A program made the translations under genes and the position numbers. The notes under the pieces were generated by a model. That model saw only the letters and a list, made by a program, of their open reading frames with translations, was not told where the DNA came from and made no database searches. A DNA stretch of 64,000 nt from Bacteroidota bacterium (lineage in GTDB: Bacteria > Bacteroidota > Bacteroidia > Bacteroidales > UBA12077), in contig JAHLLG010000003.1 of the NCBI GenBank assembly GCA_020444275.1, forward strand, positions 1 to 64,000. Reading direction: 5' to 3'. Of this stretch, positions 40,725-50,831 are shown piece after piece. Within the stretch, counting starts at the first letter, position 1. Each line of letters starts with the position of its first letter.

Positions 40725-43700
40725 ATGATGAAAAAAAATTACTCACTTAGCTTTCTAAGGATCATATTCTTTGTATTCTTAGCGAATTGTACTTTTTTCT
40801 CTAACCAATCATTCGGACAGTTATCGGGTACCAAAACAATTGGCACCAATGGAACCGAAGACTATACTTCATTTACTGAAGCAATAACGGCTTTAACAAC
40901 AGATGGTATTTCCGGTTCTGTTGTTTTCAATGTATCTTCAGGTACATATAACGAACAAATTACGATACCTGAAATTACAGGCGCATCAGCATCGGATACA
41001 ATTGTTTTTCAATCGGCCACTGGCGATACAGCCGATGTAAAGTTATATTTTGAACCTACCGGAACAGCTGATAATTTTACCGTTAAGTTTGATGGAGCTG
41101 ATTTTATCAGATTTCGAAATTTAACGATAACATCAGAGGGGGCAACCGATTATGGTAATGTGGTTAAAATGATTAATGATATTAAACATGTTCACTTTCA
41201 TGGTAATCAGTTTATAGGAAAATCATCCACATCAGGAACTTTTCGCGATAAACATCTGATCATATCAGAAACAGATTCCTATGATACAAGTTTAGTTTTT
41301 GATCATAACACCTTTCATTCGGGAAATGGGATATTCTTGATGGAAAGGCAAACCGGTTTGGAGTTTACCAATAATGTGGTTTACGATGCAACTTCTGCAG
41401 CCGATATTATGATAGATTATTCAAACGATTGTGTTATGGAAAATAACAATATCAAGGGAGAAGTTTTATTTTCTCAATTGAATGGTACCAAAGCAAACCA
41501 TGATATAAAGAATAATGTAATTGAAGGTGAACTAAAATTCGAAAACCTTGCCATAACGGCAGGCCAGGAAGTGAAGGTTATCAATAACTTTATACATGGT
41601 AATATTGCTGTTAATACAAGTTCATTAATCGATATTTTTAATAACACTATTGTAAGTGAAAGTGGTTATTCAATTCATGTATTTACTGGTTGTACCGATA
41701 TATCCATCTTAAATAACCTGATTAAAACAAAAAGTATAAATGCTTGTATTGAATTAGATGATATTTCAGTAGTCGATTATCTCGATTATAATAACTTATT
41801 TACAACATCAACGAATATCGGAAGAGTAAATGATGTTAATTATACTACTTTGGCAGATTGGCAAACAGCAACTGGTTTAGAAGAGCATTCTGTTAATGAA
41901 TCAGTGGCATTCGTTGATGAAGCAAATAACGATTTTCATGTTGCTGAAGGAGAAACCGATGTTTTTGGGGCCTACTTAAATGAAGTAAAATTTGACATTG
42001 ATGGGGAAAAGAAAAATGAAACAAACCCAAATATTGGTGCTGATGAATATACAAAATATCCGATGTCTGGAACCTATACCATTGGGAAGAATGGAACGGA
42101 AGATTATGAAAGTTTTACCGATGCAATTGATGCTTTAATTTATAATGGTATTACGGATGATGTTCTTTTTGATGTTAGCTCCGGAACATACGACGAACAG
42201 TTTATCATTCCGGAAATTGATGGTGCTAATATAAATGATTATATAAGTTTTATGCCTGCAACCAGAAACCTTGGCGATGTTATTATCACATGCACCAGTA
42301 GCAGTGAAATGGATAATTATATTGCAAAATTAGAAAAGGCCGACTTTATCTACCTTTATAAGTTAGACTTTCAGGTGGGGAACCCTACATATGGAAGAAT
42401 ATTATGTTTACAGGATACTGCAACCAATAATGTTATTGAACAATGCTCATTTACCGGCAATGAGGTAGAATATACATCCACATATCAGGCGCTTATTTAT
42501 TCTCCTTATGGAAGTCATTCTGATAGTTTAAACATTATAACAGCAAATACATTCATTAATGGTTCATATGGTGTGATGTTTGATGGTAATGGAGAATCTA
42601 TTTATGAAAAAGGGAATGATTTTCGGAATAATACATTTAGCGAGCAATACGAATTTGCTTATAAATTAAATAATCAGGATTCGTGCACTATTGCCAGAGA
42701 TTCAATTTATAATTCTACAACTTGCACTAGCCCTAGCGGAATATATTTGTATGATTGTAAAAATGAAATTATTCAATCAAATATCATTTACCGATATAGT
42801 AACGATGGAAATGGTGGATATGGAATATACCTTAACGAGTGTCCCGGTGGTATCAGTGAGTATGGAATGATCTATAATAATTTTGTTTATATCTATACGA
42901 CAACTTCTGCTATTAACACCATAGGTATTTTACTAAAAAATAGCTCAAACAGGAATCTATATTATAATTCAGTAAATATTTCGGGTTCTTTTACATCTAG
43001 TCAAACATTCAAAGTTTGGGGCTCCGAATGGTACGAAGCAAAAAATAATATTTTCTCGAACAAAGCAGGTGGATGGGCGATGTATTCTGATGTGGGATCA
43101 AACTTCTCCAGCGATTACAACAACTTTTATACAACGGGCACAACACTAATCGGGGGAACCGCAGATGCTGCCAATTTAAGCGAATGGCAAACGAATTCAT
43201 CAAAAGATGCTAATTCATTATGTGTTGATCCGCAATTTATTAGTGAAACGAATATGCATATATATCATGCGAATAGTGATTTGAATGGTGCGGGTACTCC
43301 TATTACTCTTGTTAACCGGGATATTGATTTCGAACTGAGAGATGGTTCTAATCCTGATATTGGTGCCGATGAATATGATTATATGAACGATGTAAATGAT
43401 TTTATAACCTATAGTTTTACAGAACAAACCGGAGATGCTGAAATCGATGCTAATAACCATACTATTTCTGTTGAAGTAGAATATGGTACTGTCTTAACTG
43501 CTTTAGTGGCTACTTTTACAATATCAGAAAGTGCAACTGTAGCTATTGAATCTACTGCTCAGGTTAGTGGAGTAACAGTCAATGATTTTAGTTCTCCGGT
43601 TACTTATACTATTACAGCGCAGGATGGGACTACACAAGATTGGATTATTACAGTTACTGAAGCTCCTAGCGATGAAAACGATATACTAAGTTTTAGTTTT

Positions 43701-44795
43701 GCCGAACAAACAGGTATTGCCAATATTAGTACGGTTGATCATTCCGTAGAAATTGAAGTTGAGTTTGGTACTGATCTAACCAGTTTAATTGCCACATTTA
43801 CATTATCTGATGGTGCAACGGCTAGAATAGATGCGGTTCATCAGGTAAGTGGTACAACAACCAATGATTTTAGTTCAATGGTAACTTACACAGTTTATGC
43901 TGAAAATGGAGATACACAGGATTGGACCGTTACAGTTACAGAAGCACTAAATAGCGCCAATGATATACTAACCTTTAGTTTTTCTGAACAAAATGATGCT
44001 GCAGTTATAAATTCAACCAATCATACTGTGCAGGTTGAATTAGTTCCGGGTTCATCATTAAGCAGTTTAATTGCCACATTTACACTTTCTGAAAATGCAA
44101 CAGCAAAGATAGGTGCTGTTAATCAGGTAAGCGGAACTACAAGCAATGATTTTAGTAATGATGTTACATATACTATTGTTGCAGAGGATGGTTCAGAGCA
44201 GGACTGGATTGTTTCAGTTAATGTTGAACCTTATCATGGAACAGATATTTTAACGTTTAGTTTTGCAGAACAAACGGGTGATGCTACCATTGATCAAACG
44301 GAGCATACCATTGATATAGAGGTAGCCGAAGGAACGGATGTGACAAACCTTGTTGCAACTTTTACCTTGTCTGATGGCGCTACTGCCAAGGTGGATGGAA
44401 ATATTCAGACTTCAAATACAACTGAAAATGATTTTACCAATATGGTTGTTTACTTAGTTGTTGCAGAGGATAATACAACTCAAACTGAATGGGACGTGAC
44501 TGTTACAGTTGAAGAAACTTCTACTGGAATAGAAGATCTTGAGAAGGTTGAAATGGTGTTATATCCAAATCCAGCAACAAATTACATAAATGTTCAAAGC
44601 AATGTAATAGCAAATGATATGGTTGAGTTAAGGATTTTTAATATCACAGGGAAAGTTATTGCAACGAAAGAAATCTATTTAAGTGGCGAATTAAATACCA
44701 CATTTTACTTTGATCGAAATATGAAGTCAGGAATATATTTGTTGCAGGTTAAATCATCATCAATTATTGCTACACAGAGATTTATAGTGAAATAA
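40725..44795 (+). CDS. large surface protein with beta-helices and T9SS tail
   Basis: A 1356-residue exported protein with a signal peptide (about 1-31). Two parallel beta-helix units start with TIGTNGTEDYTSFTEAI (about 36) and TIGKNGTEDYESFTDAI (about 450) and repeat the SSGTY(N/D)EQ pattern. Four repeats of about 96 residues follow (about 886, 983, 1078 and 1171) with the pattern (N)DIL(S/T)FSF.EQTG and TYT(I/V)..AE(D/N)G, like DUF5018. The C-terminus (about 1278-1356, LYPNPATNYINVQS) is a type IX secretion sorting domain. Expected on the cell surface, perhaps binding polysaccharide. Confidence 0.88.
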   Translation: MMKKNYSLSFLRIIFFVFLANCTFFSNQSFGQLSGTKTIGTNGTEDYTSFTEAITALTTDGISGSVVFNVSSGTYNEQITIPEITGASASDTIVFQSATGDTADVKLYFEPTGTADNFTVKFDGADFIRFRNLTITSEGATDYGNVVKMINDIKHVHFHGNQFIGKSSTSGTFRDKHLIISETDSYDTSLVFDHNTFHSGNGIFLMERQTGLEFTNNVVYDATSAADIMIDYSNDCVMENNNIKGEVLFSQLNGTKANHDIKNNVIEGELKFENLAITAGQEVKVINNFIHGNIAVNTSSLIDIFNNTIVSESGYSIHVFTGCTDISILNNLIKTKSINACIELDDISVVDYLDYNNLFTTSTNIGRVNDVNYTTLADWQTATGLEEHSVNESVAFVDEANNDFHVAEGETDVFGAYLNEVKFDIDGEKKNETNPNIGADEYTKYPMSGTYTIGKNGTEDYESFTDAIDALIYNGITDDVLFDVSSGTYDEQFIIPEIDGANINDYISFMPATRNLGDVIITCTSSSEMDNYIAKLEKADFIYLYKLDFQVGNPTYGRILCLQDTATNNVIEQCSFTGNEVEYTSTYQALIYSPYGSHSDSLNIITANTFINGSYGVMFDGNGESIYEKGNDFRNNTFSEQYEFAYKLNNQDSCTIARDSIYNSTTCTSPSGIYLYDCKNEIIQSNIIYRYSNDGNGGYGIYLNECPGGISEYGMIYNNFVYIYTTTSAINTIGILLKNSSNRNLYYNSVNISGSFTSSQTFKVWGSEWYEAKNNIFSNKAGGWAMYSDVGSNFSSDYNNFYTTGTTLIGGTADAANLSEWQTNSSKDANSLCVDPQFISETNMHIYHANSDLNGAGTPITLVNRDIDFELRDGSNPDIGADEYDYMNDVNDFITYSFTEQTGDAEIDANNHTISVEVEYGTVLTALVATFTISESATVAIESTAQVSGVTVNDFSSPVTYTITAQDGTTQDWIITVTEAPSDENDILSFSFAEQTGIANISTVDHSVEIEVEFGTDLTSLIATFTLSDGATARIDAVHQVSGTTTNDFSSMVTYTVYAENGDTQDWTVTVTEALNSANDILTFSFSEQNDAAVINSTNHTVQVELVPGSSLSSLIATFTLSENATAKIGAVNQVSGTTSNDFSNDVTYTIVAEDGSEQDWIVSVNVEPYHGTDILTFSFAEQTGDATIDQTEHTIDIEVAEGTDVTNLVATFTLSDGATAKVDGNIQTSNTTENDFTNMVVYLVVAEDNTTQTEWDVTVTVEETSTGIEDLEKVEMVLYPNPATNYINVQSNVIANDMVELRIFNITGKVIATKEIYLSGELNTTFYFDRNMKSGIYLLQVKSSSIIATQRFIVK

Positions 44796-44816
44796 ATAGT
44801 GTCAGCTTTGCAAGTT

Positions 44817-44856
44817 AAAAAGAGTAATCATAACCCGTGGTTACTCTTTTTTTTTC
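44817..44856 (+). terminator. rho-independent terminator
   Basis: Stem AAAAGAGTAA / TTACTCTTTT with a nested AACC / GGTT pair, then a T run. It ends the surface-protein transcript. Confidence 0.85.
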
Positions 44857-44946
44857 ATTGTTTGTCGATACGTTAAACTTTGTGCTTTTTGTTCAGTCAA
44901 ATAAACTAATTTTGTAAACTTTAATATTAACCAATTTAATCAGAAT

Positions 44947-46836
44947 ATGAAAAAAGTAACACTTTTACTGTTGGCAGTATTTGCATTAAATATCATAACT
45001 ATTGCTCAACAAGATTTAAAACCGGGAGATAAAGATTATTATAAATACAACTGGAAACTTACCGATGTATATGCCGATTGGGATGCATGGCAAAAAGATC
45101 TGGATTATCTGAATGACCAAATTCCTAAATATTCAGAATACAAGGGAAAGCTAGGATCAAGTGCTGATGTGCTTTTAGATTATATGAAATTTTCCGAGAA
45201 GAATTCTCAAATATCGTCACGCTTATATGTATTTGCATCGCTTAGTCAGGATGTGGATAGTAAAAATCCGATGTATGTAACAAAATTGCAGCAAATTCAG
45301 AATATGTGGGTTGAGTTGGGAAGAAATACAACCTGGGTTCAGCCGGAACTGGCAGCTATTCCAAAAGAAACCATAGATCAGTGGATGGCCAAAAACGAAG
45401 AATTGGCTGTATATGAGCACGATTTTGACAGCTTTTATCGTCAGTTAGAACATATTTTAGATGAGGAAACACAACGAATTACCACTTATTATAGTAAAGC
45501 GTTGGGTGCAACATCGAATATTTACGGCTCATTATCAACCGCCGATATGGAGTTTCATAAAGTAACTTTATCGGACGGAAAAGAGATTGTTGCAAGTCCT
45601 GCCAATGCTTCAAGAGTTTATACAACCAATAAAAACCAGGAAGACAGAAAGCTTGTTGCCGATGCAAGAGCTGCTGCTTACGAAAAAAATAAAAATACCT
45701 ATGCTGATATTTTAATCGGTTTGTATAATAGTCGTTGGGCAAGTGCACAGCTAAGAGGTTATGAAAGCTGTTTAGATGCTGTACTGGAATCTAATAACAT
45801 TCCTAAGGATGTTTATATGAATTTAATCGATGTAGCAGGTAACAATACTGATGCATTATTAAAGTACAGACAACTGCGAAAGAAAGCGTTAGGTTTAGGC
45901 AAATATTATGGTTCCGATGAAGCCATGGCACTGGTTGATTTTGAAAAATCGTATCCATACGACGAAGCTGTTGAGATGGTAAAAGTGTGCTTAAAACCTA
46001 TGGGTGATGAGTATAATGAGCTACTGGGAAATGCACTACAAGCCGGTTGGGTTGACGTTTACGAAAAGCCTGGCAAAAGAGGTGGAGCTTACAGCTGGTC
46101 AGTTACAGGAGTTCACCCTTATATTCTTATGAACTGGGCAGGAACCAGAGATAATGTGTTTACATTGGTTCATGAATTTGGACATTCAATTCATAGCATG
46201 CTAACAAATAAGTATCAACCATACGTTTATACTAATTATGCGAGTATGGTTGCCGAAACTGCATCTACTTTTAACGAGAAAATGTTACTCGATTATCTGA
46301 TTAAGAATGCAAAAAGTACGGAAGAAAAAATAGCCTTATTAGTTCAGGCTATCGATAATATCTCCGGAACATTTTATCGTCAGGCACAATTTGCTGAATT
46401 TGAATACAACTTGTACTCAAAAATTGAAAATAACGAGCCGTTAAATGCTGATATTATGGCCGATTTATATGCCGAAATTGATCATAAATATAATGGCGAT
46501 ATTATGGAAAGATCAGACCTTTACAATTATAGCTGGCCAAGAGTGCACCATTTCTATAATTATAATTATTATGTATATAATTATGCTGTTTCTTTTTCTT
46601 GTTCAAGCAGTTTGTTTAATCAAATAAAACAAGCCGACTCAAAAAAAGAAGCAAAAGAAGCACAAGAAAAATATTTGACCTTACTAAAATCAGGAGCCAG
46701 CGATTACCCTGTTGATTTATTAAAAGAAGCAGGTGTTGATTTAACAACAAAAGATCCTTACCTGGCTGTGGTTAACCGAATGACAGAGTTGGTTGATCAG
46801 TTAGAAGAAGCTTTAAAAGAAGCCGGAAAGATTTAG
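44947..46836 (+). CDS. pepF: oligoendopeptidase F-like (M3 metallopeptidase)
   Basis: A 629-residue M3B peptidase with a signal peptide (MKKVTLLLLAVFALNIITIA, cleavage near 21), so periplasmic, whereas classical PepF is cytoplasmic. The zinc motif HEFGHSIHS (about residues 409-417) and a downstream Glu in MVAETASTFNE (about 435-445) are the metal ligands and base. It cleaves short peptides. It is followed by a terminator and stands alone. Confidence 0.92.
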   Translation: MKKVTLLLLAVFALNIITIAQQDLKPGDKDYYKYNWKLTDVYADWDAWQKDLDYLNDQIPKYSEYKGKLGSSADVLLDYMKFSEKNSQISSRLYVFASLSQDVDSKNPMYVTKLQQIQNMWVELGRNTTWVQPELAAIPKETIDQWMAKNEELAVYEHDFDSFYRQLEHILDEETQRITTYYSKALGATSNIYGSLSTADMEFHKVTLSDGKEIVASPANASRVYTTNKNQEDRKLVADARAAAYEKNKNTYADILIGLYNSRWASAQLRGYESCLDAVLESNNIPKDVYMNLIDVAGNNTDALLKYRQLRKKALGLGKYYGSDEAMALVDFEKSYPYDEAVEMVKVCLKPMGDEYNELLGNALQAGWVDVYEKPGKRGGAYSWSVTGVHPYILMNWAGTRDNVFTLVHEFGHSIHSMLTNKYQPYVYTNYASMVAETASTFNEKMLLDYLIKNAKSTEEKIALLVQAIDNISGTFYRQAQFAEFEYNLYSKIENNEPLNADIMADLYAEIDHKYNGDIMERSDLYNYSWPRVHHFYNYNYYVYNYAVSFSCSSSLFNQIKQADSKKEAKEAQEKYLTLLKSGASDYPVDLLKEAGVDLTTKDPYLAVVNRMTELVDQLEEALKEAGKI

Positions 46837-46858
46837 TTTATATGTTTTTAAAGATTGA

Positions 46859-46892
46859 ATGGGGATTGCATTAGGCAGGCCCCATTTTTTTT
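46859..46892 (+). terminator. rho-independent terminator
   Basis: Stem ATGGGG / CCCCAT around a loop of about 15 bases, followed by eight T. It ends the peptidase gene. The AT-rich flank could also act for the minus-strand gene. Confidence 0.7.
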
Positions 46893-46902
46893 ATATAATT
46901 TT

Positions 46903-47283
46903 CTATTGATCATCCTTATTCTCAACCAATAAATATAAATCTTTATCTTCTAAGTAAAGATATCCCTGCTCATAGCAAAAATGATATACATCGCCTTTTT
47001 TTGTAGTATAGGTATGTGTGTAGTAGGTAAAGTTGAAACCATTGGTTAACAAGGTTTCTTTGGTAACCATAGATTTCCCCGACTGTTTATTAAAATCTTT
47101 TAGAATTCTTCTATTCTTTCTCAGAATATTATTGATGTTACGAACCGTATTGCTGGCATCACTATTCAGTCGGTTGTTATACGTATTGCGGCATTGATCG
47201 GAACAAAATTTTTTATCGGCACGACCAATAATTTTATCACCACATTCGGGACACTTTCTTTCAGGTAATTCTCTCATAATCAT
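46903..47283 (-). CDS. zinc-ribbon protein
   Basis: A 126-residue cytoplasmic protein. The N-terminus (start MIMRELPER or MRELPER) has CPECG (about residues 12-16) and CSDQCRNTYNN (about 27-37), together a four-Cys treble-clef or zinc-ribbon, of the type annotated as DUF2116. The rest, about 80 residues, is basic with ITLF-type beta stretches and may bind nucleic acid or a protein. Length and layout are frequent in Bacteroidota; the function is unknown. Confidence 0.75.
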   Translation of the reverse strand: MIMRELPERKCPECGDKIIGRADKKFCSDQCRNTYNNRLNSDASNTVRNINNILRKNRRILKDFNKQSGKSMVTKETLLTNGFNFTYYTHTYTTKKGDVYHFCYEQGYLYLEDKDLYLLVENKDDQ

Positions 47284-47449
47284 GTGTTTTTTTCGGGTTG
47301 TATATCAAATATAAAATAATTTATAGTTAATTACAAACGACAACAAACGAATATTAACCGACTATACCTGTTTAATAACCGAATAACCTGTAGAACTCTC
47401 CTTTACTTTGTATCAATAAAATTTTACAAATCTCAAAAAAACAAAAATT

Positions 47450-47785
47450 ATGAAAACAATTAACAAAGTAGAAATTCAGGGATTCTTAGGACAAGATGCA
47501 GAAGAAAAAACATTTGAAAGCGGTCGTACGCTCGTAAATATGAGTATTGCAACCAATGAAGGATACAAAAACAGCGATGGTGAATGGATCAATACAACCA
47601 CATGGCATAACGTGGTATATTGGAAGAATAAGAAAGATGAGAACCTTGATTTTTTGAAAAAAGGAGAGTTGGTTTCAATTACCGGTAAGTTAAATAACAG
47701 AAAATATACAGATAAAAGCGGAAATGAGAAATTTATTACCGAAGTAGTTGCCTACAAATTAAATCTTGTAGAGCAGGAAGCTTAA
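47450..47785 (+). CDS. ssb: single-stranded DNA-binding protein
   Basis: A 111-residue SSB with one OB fold: NKVEIQGFLGQDAE (about residues 4-17), SGRTLVNMSIATNE, TTTWHNVVYWK (about 47-57) and LKKGELVSITGKLNNRKYTD (about 66-85). It lacks the acidic C-terminal tail with the conserved DDDIPF that interacts with other proteins, so it may be an accessory SSB. It binds single-stranded DNA. Followed by a hairpin. Confidence 0.9.
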   Translation: MKTINKVEIQGFLGQDAEEKTFESGRTLVNMSIATNEGYKNSDGEWINTTTWHNVVYWKNKKDENLDFLKKGELVSITGKLNNRKYTDKSGNEKFITEVVAYKLNLVEQEA

Positions 47786-47807
47786 ATTAACCCAAACAAG
47801 TAGCACA

Positions 47808-47846
47808 GGGGATTGCAATTTTTGTAATCCCTTTTGTATTTTTATA
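47808..47846 (+). terminator. hairpin with T-rich tail
   Basis: GGGATTGCAA pairs imperfectly with TTGTAATCCC, followed by TTTTGTATTTTT. It is a likely terminator for ssb and lies right before the radical SAM gene, which would then need its own promoter. Confidence 0.65.
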
Positions 47847-47848
47847 AC

Positions 47849-48973
47849 ATGATTAAAGAGGTTAAGGCAAAATCGTTACTAAGAAAATATAAAAAAGTCG
47901 ATTCGTGGTTTGTTGCGCGCTATGGAATGAATCTTTACCGAGGTTGCTTGCATAACTGTGCATATTGCGATGGCAGGGCAGAGGGGTATTATGTGGAAGG
48001 AGAATTTGGAAAAGATATTGAGGTTAAGATCAATGCATCAGAGTTGCTTCAAAAGGAACTCGATCCTAAACGAAAAAGAGTACCGCTCAAAAAAGGATTT
48101 GTAATGATTGGAGGTGGAGTAGGCGACAGTTATTGTGCGGTGGATCAGAAATTTCAACTCGCTCGAAAAGCTCTTAAGATAGTTTCCGAATTTAATTATC
48201 CAGTACATATTCTTACAAAATCAACCTTTGTTGAACGAGACATTGATCTTTTAAAAGAAATCAAGGATAAATCGCAGGCTATCATCAGCTTTAGTTTTTC
48301 CGGAGTTGATGATGAAATCTGTAAAATTTTTGAGCCAGGTGTTCCTTCAGCGAACGAAAGGTTAAAAACAATAAGTAAGCTCAAAAAAGAAGGCTTTCCG
48401 GTTGGTGTGTTTTTAATGCCCGTTATTCCTTTTATTACAGATAGCCGGGAACAGCTGGAAAATTCTATGAAGAGCTTCAAAGAAGCAGGAGTGGATTTTG
48501 TAATATTTGGTGGAATGACACTTAAGCAGGGAAGACAACAAGATCATTTTTATGAAATTCTTCAGAAAAATTATCCCGACTTGATTGATAGGTACAATGC
48601 AATTTATAAAGGAGATAAATGGGGTGGAGCATCATACAAATATTACAACACTATAAACTCTCTGTTTTTTAGTTTAGCTCGGAAATACCAAATTCCTATT
48701 CGAATTCCGGCTAAAATTTTTAACCAAGTAATTAACCAGAACGATTTGGTTACCGTTATCCTTGATCAAATGGATTATATATTGAAGCAGGAAGGAGAAA
48801 AGACTCCTTATGGATATGGAGCGTATTCCATTTCACAATTGAAGGAGCCTGTTTCTGCGTTTCGTAATCAGTTACAAACTTTAAAAGGAGTGGGTCCGGT
48901 AACCGAAAAAATCATATTAGAGATTCTCGATTCCGGAACATCTCCATATTATGAACGATTAATTTACGGGTGA
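47849..48973 (+). CDS. SPL-like radical SAM protein
   Basis: I start at the ATG at 47849 (MIKEVKAK), giving 374 residues; a TTG start five codons earlier is less likely as it would sit in the hairpin tail. The radical SAM cluster motif is CLHNCAYCDG (CxxxCxxC, about residues 33-42), of the spore photoproduct lyase type. The C-terminus has a helix-hairpin-helix LKGVGPVTEKI (about 342-352), which suggests DNA binding. It may repair thymine lesions or act on a related substrate. Its 3' end overlaps the next convergent gene by ten bases. Confidence 0.8.
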   Translation: MIKEVKAKSLLRKYKKVDSWFVARYGMNLYRGCLHNCAYCDGRAEGYYVEGEFGKDIEVKINASELLQKELDPKRKRVPLKKGFVMIGGGVGDSYCAVDQKFQLARKALKIVSEFNYPVHILTKSTFVERDIDLLKEIKDKSQAIISFSFSGVDDEICKIFEPGVPSANERLKTISKLKKEGFPVGVFLMPVIPFITDSREQLENSMKSFKEAGVDFVIFGGMTLKQGRQQDHFYEILQKNYPDLIDRYNAIYKGDKWGGASYKYYNTINSLFFSLARKYQIPIRIPAKIFNQVINQNDLVTVILDQMDYILKQEGEKTPYGYGAYSISQLKEPVSAFRNQLQTLKGVGPVTEKIILEILDSGTSPYYERLIYG

Positions 48974-50262
48974 TTTTCTAAATTCGTTTTCAAAATATAC
49001 ACACTATCTAGCTGTTCGTCAGGAAAGGCAAAGCCATCGCTATCTATTTTGCGTAACTGAGCATTAGCTATGTAATAGTATTCATCACCGGCTATTTCAC
49101 CTGTTGTTGGAATCTCAAACAATGGATTGTTTCTTTCTATGATTTCCTTTTTTATTATACTGTCACCCGTTTCGGTAAGGTAATAACGTACAATATCACC
49201 CTGGTGTGCAATTAACGAATTTTTATAAAAAGCCAAACCATCTACGCGTCCGGTATTCATAGTGTTTGCGTGTTTTATTTTTTTAATTGTGTTATTTTCT
49301 AAATCAACAACCTCAGTACCTGTAAAATGAGAAACATAGAGTGTCTTGTTATCATCAGAAATGGTTATTCCGTTTGCATAATAAAAGTAATTTGGATTGA
49401 TAAATAGTTCCAGTGAGTCAGTTTCGGGCCGGATAATATAAACTTTACCTTTTAACGATTCGGATATATAAACGGTCCCATCGTTAGCAATGGTAAGGTC
49501 ATTTAACAATCGTTGTGTAGTATCTTTTAGCACATATTTTTTAATTAACGAACCCGATTCCAGATCATATTTATAAACACTGCTATATAATAATGAGTCG
49601 GCAACAATTTTTCTAGGGTTATCCCATTCGGAGCAAACCCAAAGATGCCTTCTTTTTTCATCCACTTCCATGCCCAAAACTGATAATATATCATCTTGCC
49701 CAGATTGAATAAAATCGGTAGTATTTCCATCGGAGTCAATTGCTATTATTTTTCGTTTAATAATTGAGCTAACAAAAAGCGTATTTGTTTTGCTGTCAAA
49801 AGCAACACCTTCTGGTATCAGATCTTTTTCGCCAATTGTGTAGGCTAGCGAACTATTGTTTATTGCAGCGGTGTCCTTTGAGGCTTGTTGCAAAAGATCA
49901 TTATAATTGTCTAGATGTTGAATAAACTGATTTTGATGCAACCTGTCGTAGGTTAAATGAGAATGTAAAGCAAGTACTTCATTTAATATTACCTTGGACT
50001 CGTCATAGTGCTCGTTGGCAGCAAGAGCATCGGCATATATAATTTTCATGGCAAAATCGTGAGGCGCGTAATTGTAGAGTGTTTCGGAGTGTTTGAGATA
50101 CTCGTTATAATTTGAATCATTTACAGCATTAAATGTTTTGTTATAACTATCAATAAAGTCTAATGATGTGATATCTCCATTTGTCTGTATTACAACCGAA
50201 TTCTGTTTTTTATTACATGCGAATACGAAGATTAAAGCAAAAAGTAGTAAATAGTTTTTCAT
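48964..50262 (-). CDS. lipoprotein with NHL/SMP-30-like beta-propeller
   Basis: A 432-residue lipoprotein; the lipobox ends at Cys16 (FVFAC). Residues about 25-125 are helical with TPR-like spacing, and about 130-430 form a beta-propeller with YTIGEKDLIPEGVAF, SDDNKTLYVSHFTGTEV and YKNSLIAHQGD strands, as in SMP-30/gluconolactonase-like or NHL proteins. The role is probably binding or lactone hydrolysis at the envelope, but the metal ligands cannot be assigned. Convergent with the radical SAM gene. Confidence 0.78.
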   Translation of the reverse strand: MKNYLLLFALIFVFACNKKQNSVVIQTNGDITSLDFIDSYNKTFNAVNDSNYNEYLKHSETLYNYAPHDFAMKIIYADALAANEHYDESKVILNEVLALHSHLTYDRLHQNQFIQHLDNYNDLLQQASKDTAAINNSSLAYTIGEKDLIPEGVAFDSKTNTLFVSSIIKRKIIAIDSDGNTTDFIQSGQDDILSVLGMEVDEKRRHLWVCSEWDNPRKIVADSLLYSSVYKYDLESGSLIKKYVLKDTTQRLLNDLTIANDGTVYISESLKGKVYIIRPETDSLELFINPNYFYYANGITISDDNKTLYVSHFTGTEVVDLENNTIKKIKHANTMNTGRVDGLAFYKNSLIAHQGDIVRYYLTETGDSIIKKEIIERNNPLFEIPTTGEIAGDEYYYIANAQLRKIDSDGFAFPDEQLDSVYILKTNLENHP

Positions 50263-50331
50263 AATTAAGATTTAAATTTTTATACCTATATTTAAGTAAT
50301 GATTAAGAATAACAAAAAAACCCTATTCAAA

Positions 50332-50790
50332 ATGGAAAATCAAGAAATTCAAAAAACTTCATCGAAAGATGATCCGAAATTATTTATGGATGAAAAGAGT
50401 CAAAAATTTTTAGATGAGACCAGAAAATGGACCATGTTCTTAGCCATTATTGGATTTATTTTCATCGGTTTAATTGTGCTGATGGGATTAATATTTGGAT
50501 TGGTTGGTTCATTTTTTGGAAGCTATTTAGGAGGCTTTGAAAGAATAGCCATACTGTTAGTTTATATTCTAATTGGTGTATTATATTTTTTCCCAATCTA
50601 TTATCTAATGAAGTTTTCCATAAATATGAAAAATGCCATTCAGCAAGGAAAACAACAAGAATTAACTTCAGCGTTTGAGTTTCTAAAATCGCATTACAAG
50701 TTTATTGGTATTCTTACCATTGTAGCCTTGTCGCTTTATGTGCTATTAGGAATAGTAGCTGTTATTGCAGGAGCATTTGCTGCATTTTAA
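50332..50790 (+). CDS. DUF5362-like membrane protein
   Basis: I set the start at 50332 (MENQEIQ), giving 152 residues; an earlier ATG at 50299 adds 11 Lys-rich residues and is possible. It has three to four hydrophobic helices (about 36-60, 72-96, 125-148) with a glycine-rich first hairpin and the FLDETRKWTMFLAIIGF entry that recalls DUF5362. Function unknown. It is probably transcribed alone and faces the DUF4340 gene convergently. Confidence 0.72.
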   Translation: MENQEIQKTSSKDDPKLFMDEKSQKFLDETRKWTMFLAIIGFIFIGLIVLMGLIFGLVGSFFGSYLGGFERIAILLVYILIGVLYFFPIYYLMKFSINMKNAIQQGKQQELTSAFEFLKSHYKFIGILTIVALSLYVLLGIVAVIAGAFAAF

Positions 50791-50831
50791 CATCTAAAAG
50801 GTCGGTTTATTTTGGTTAACCAGCCTGTTCT

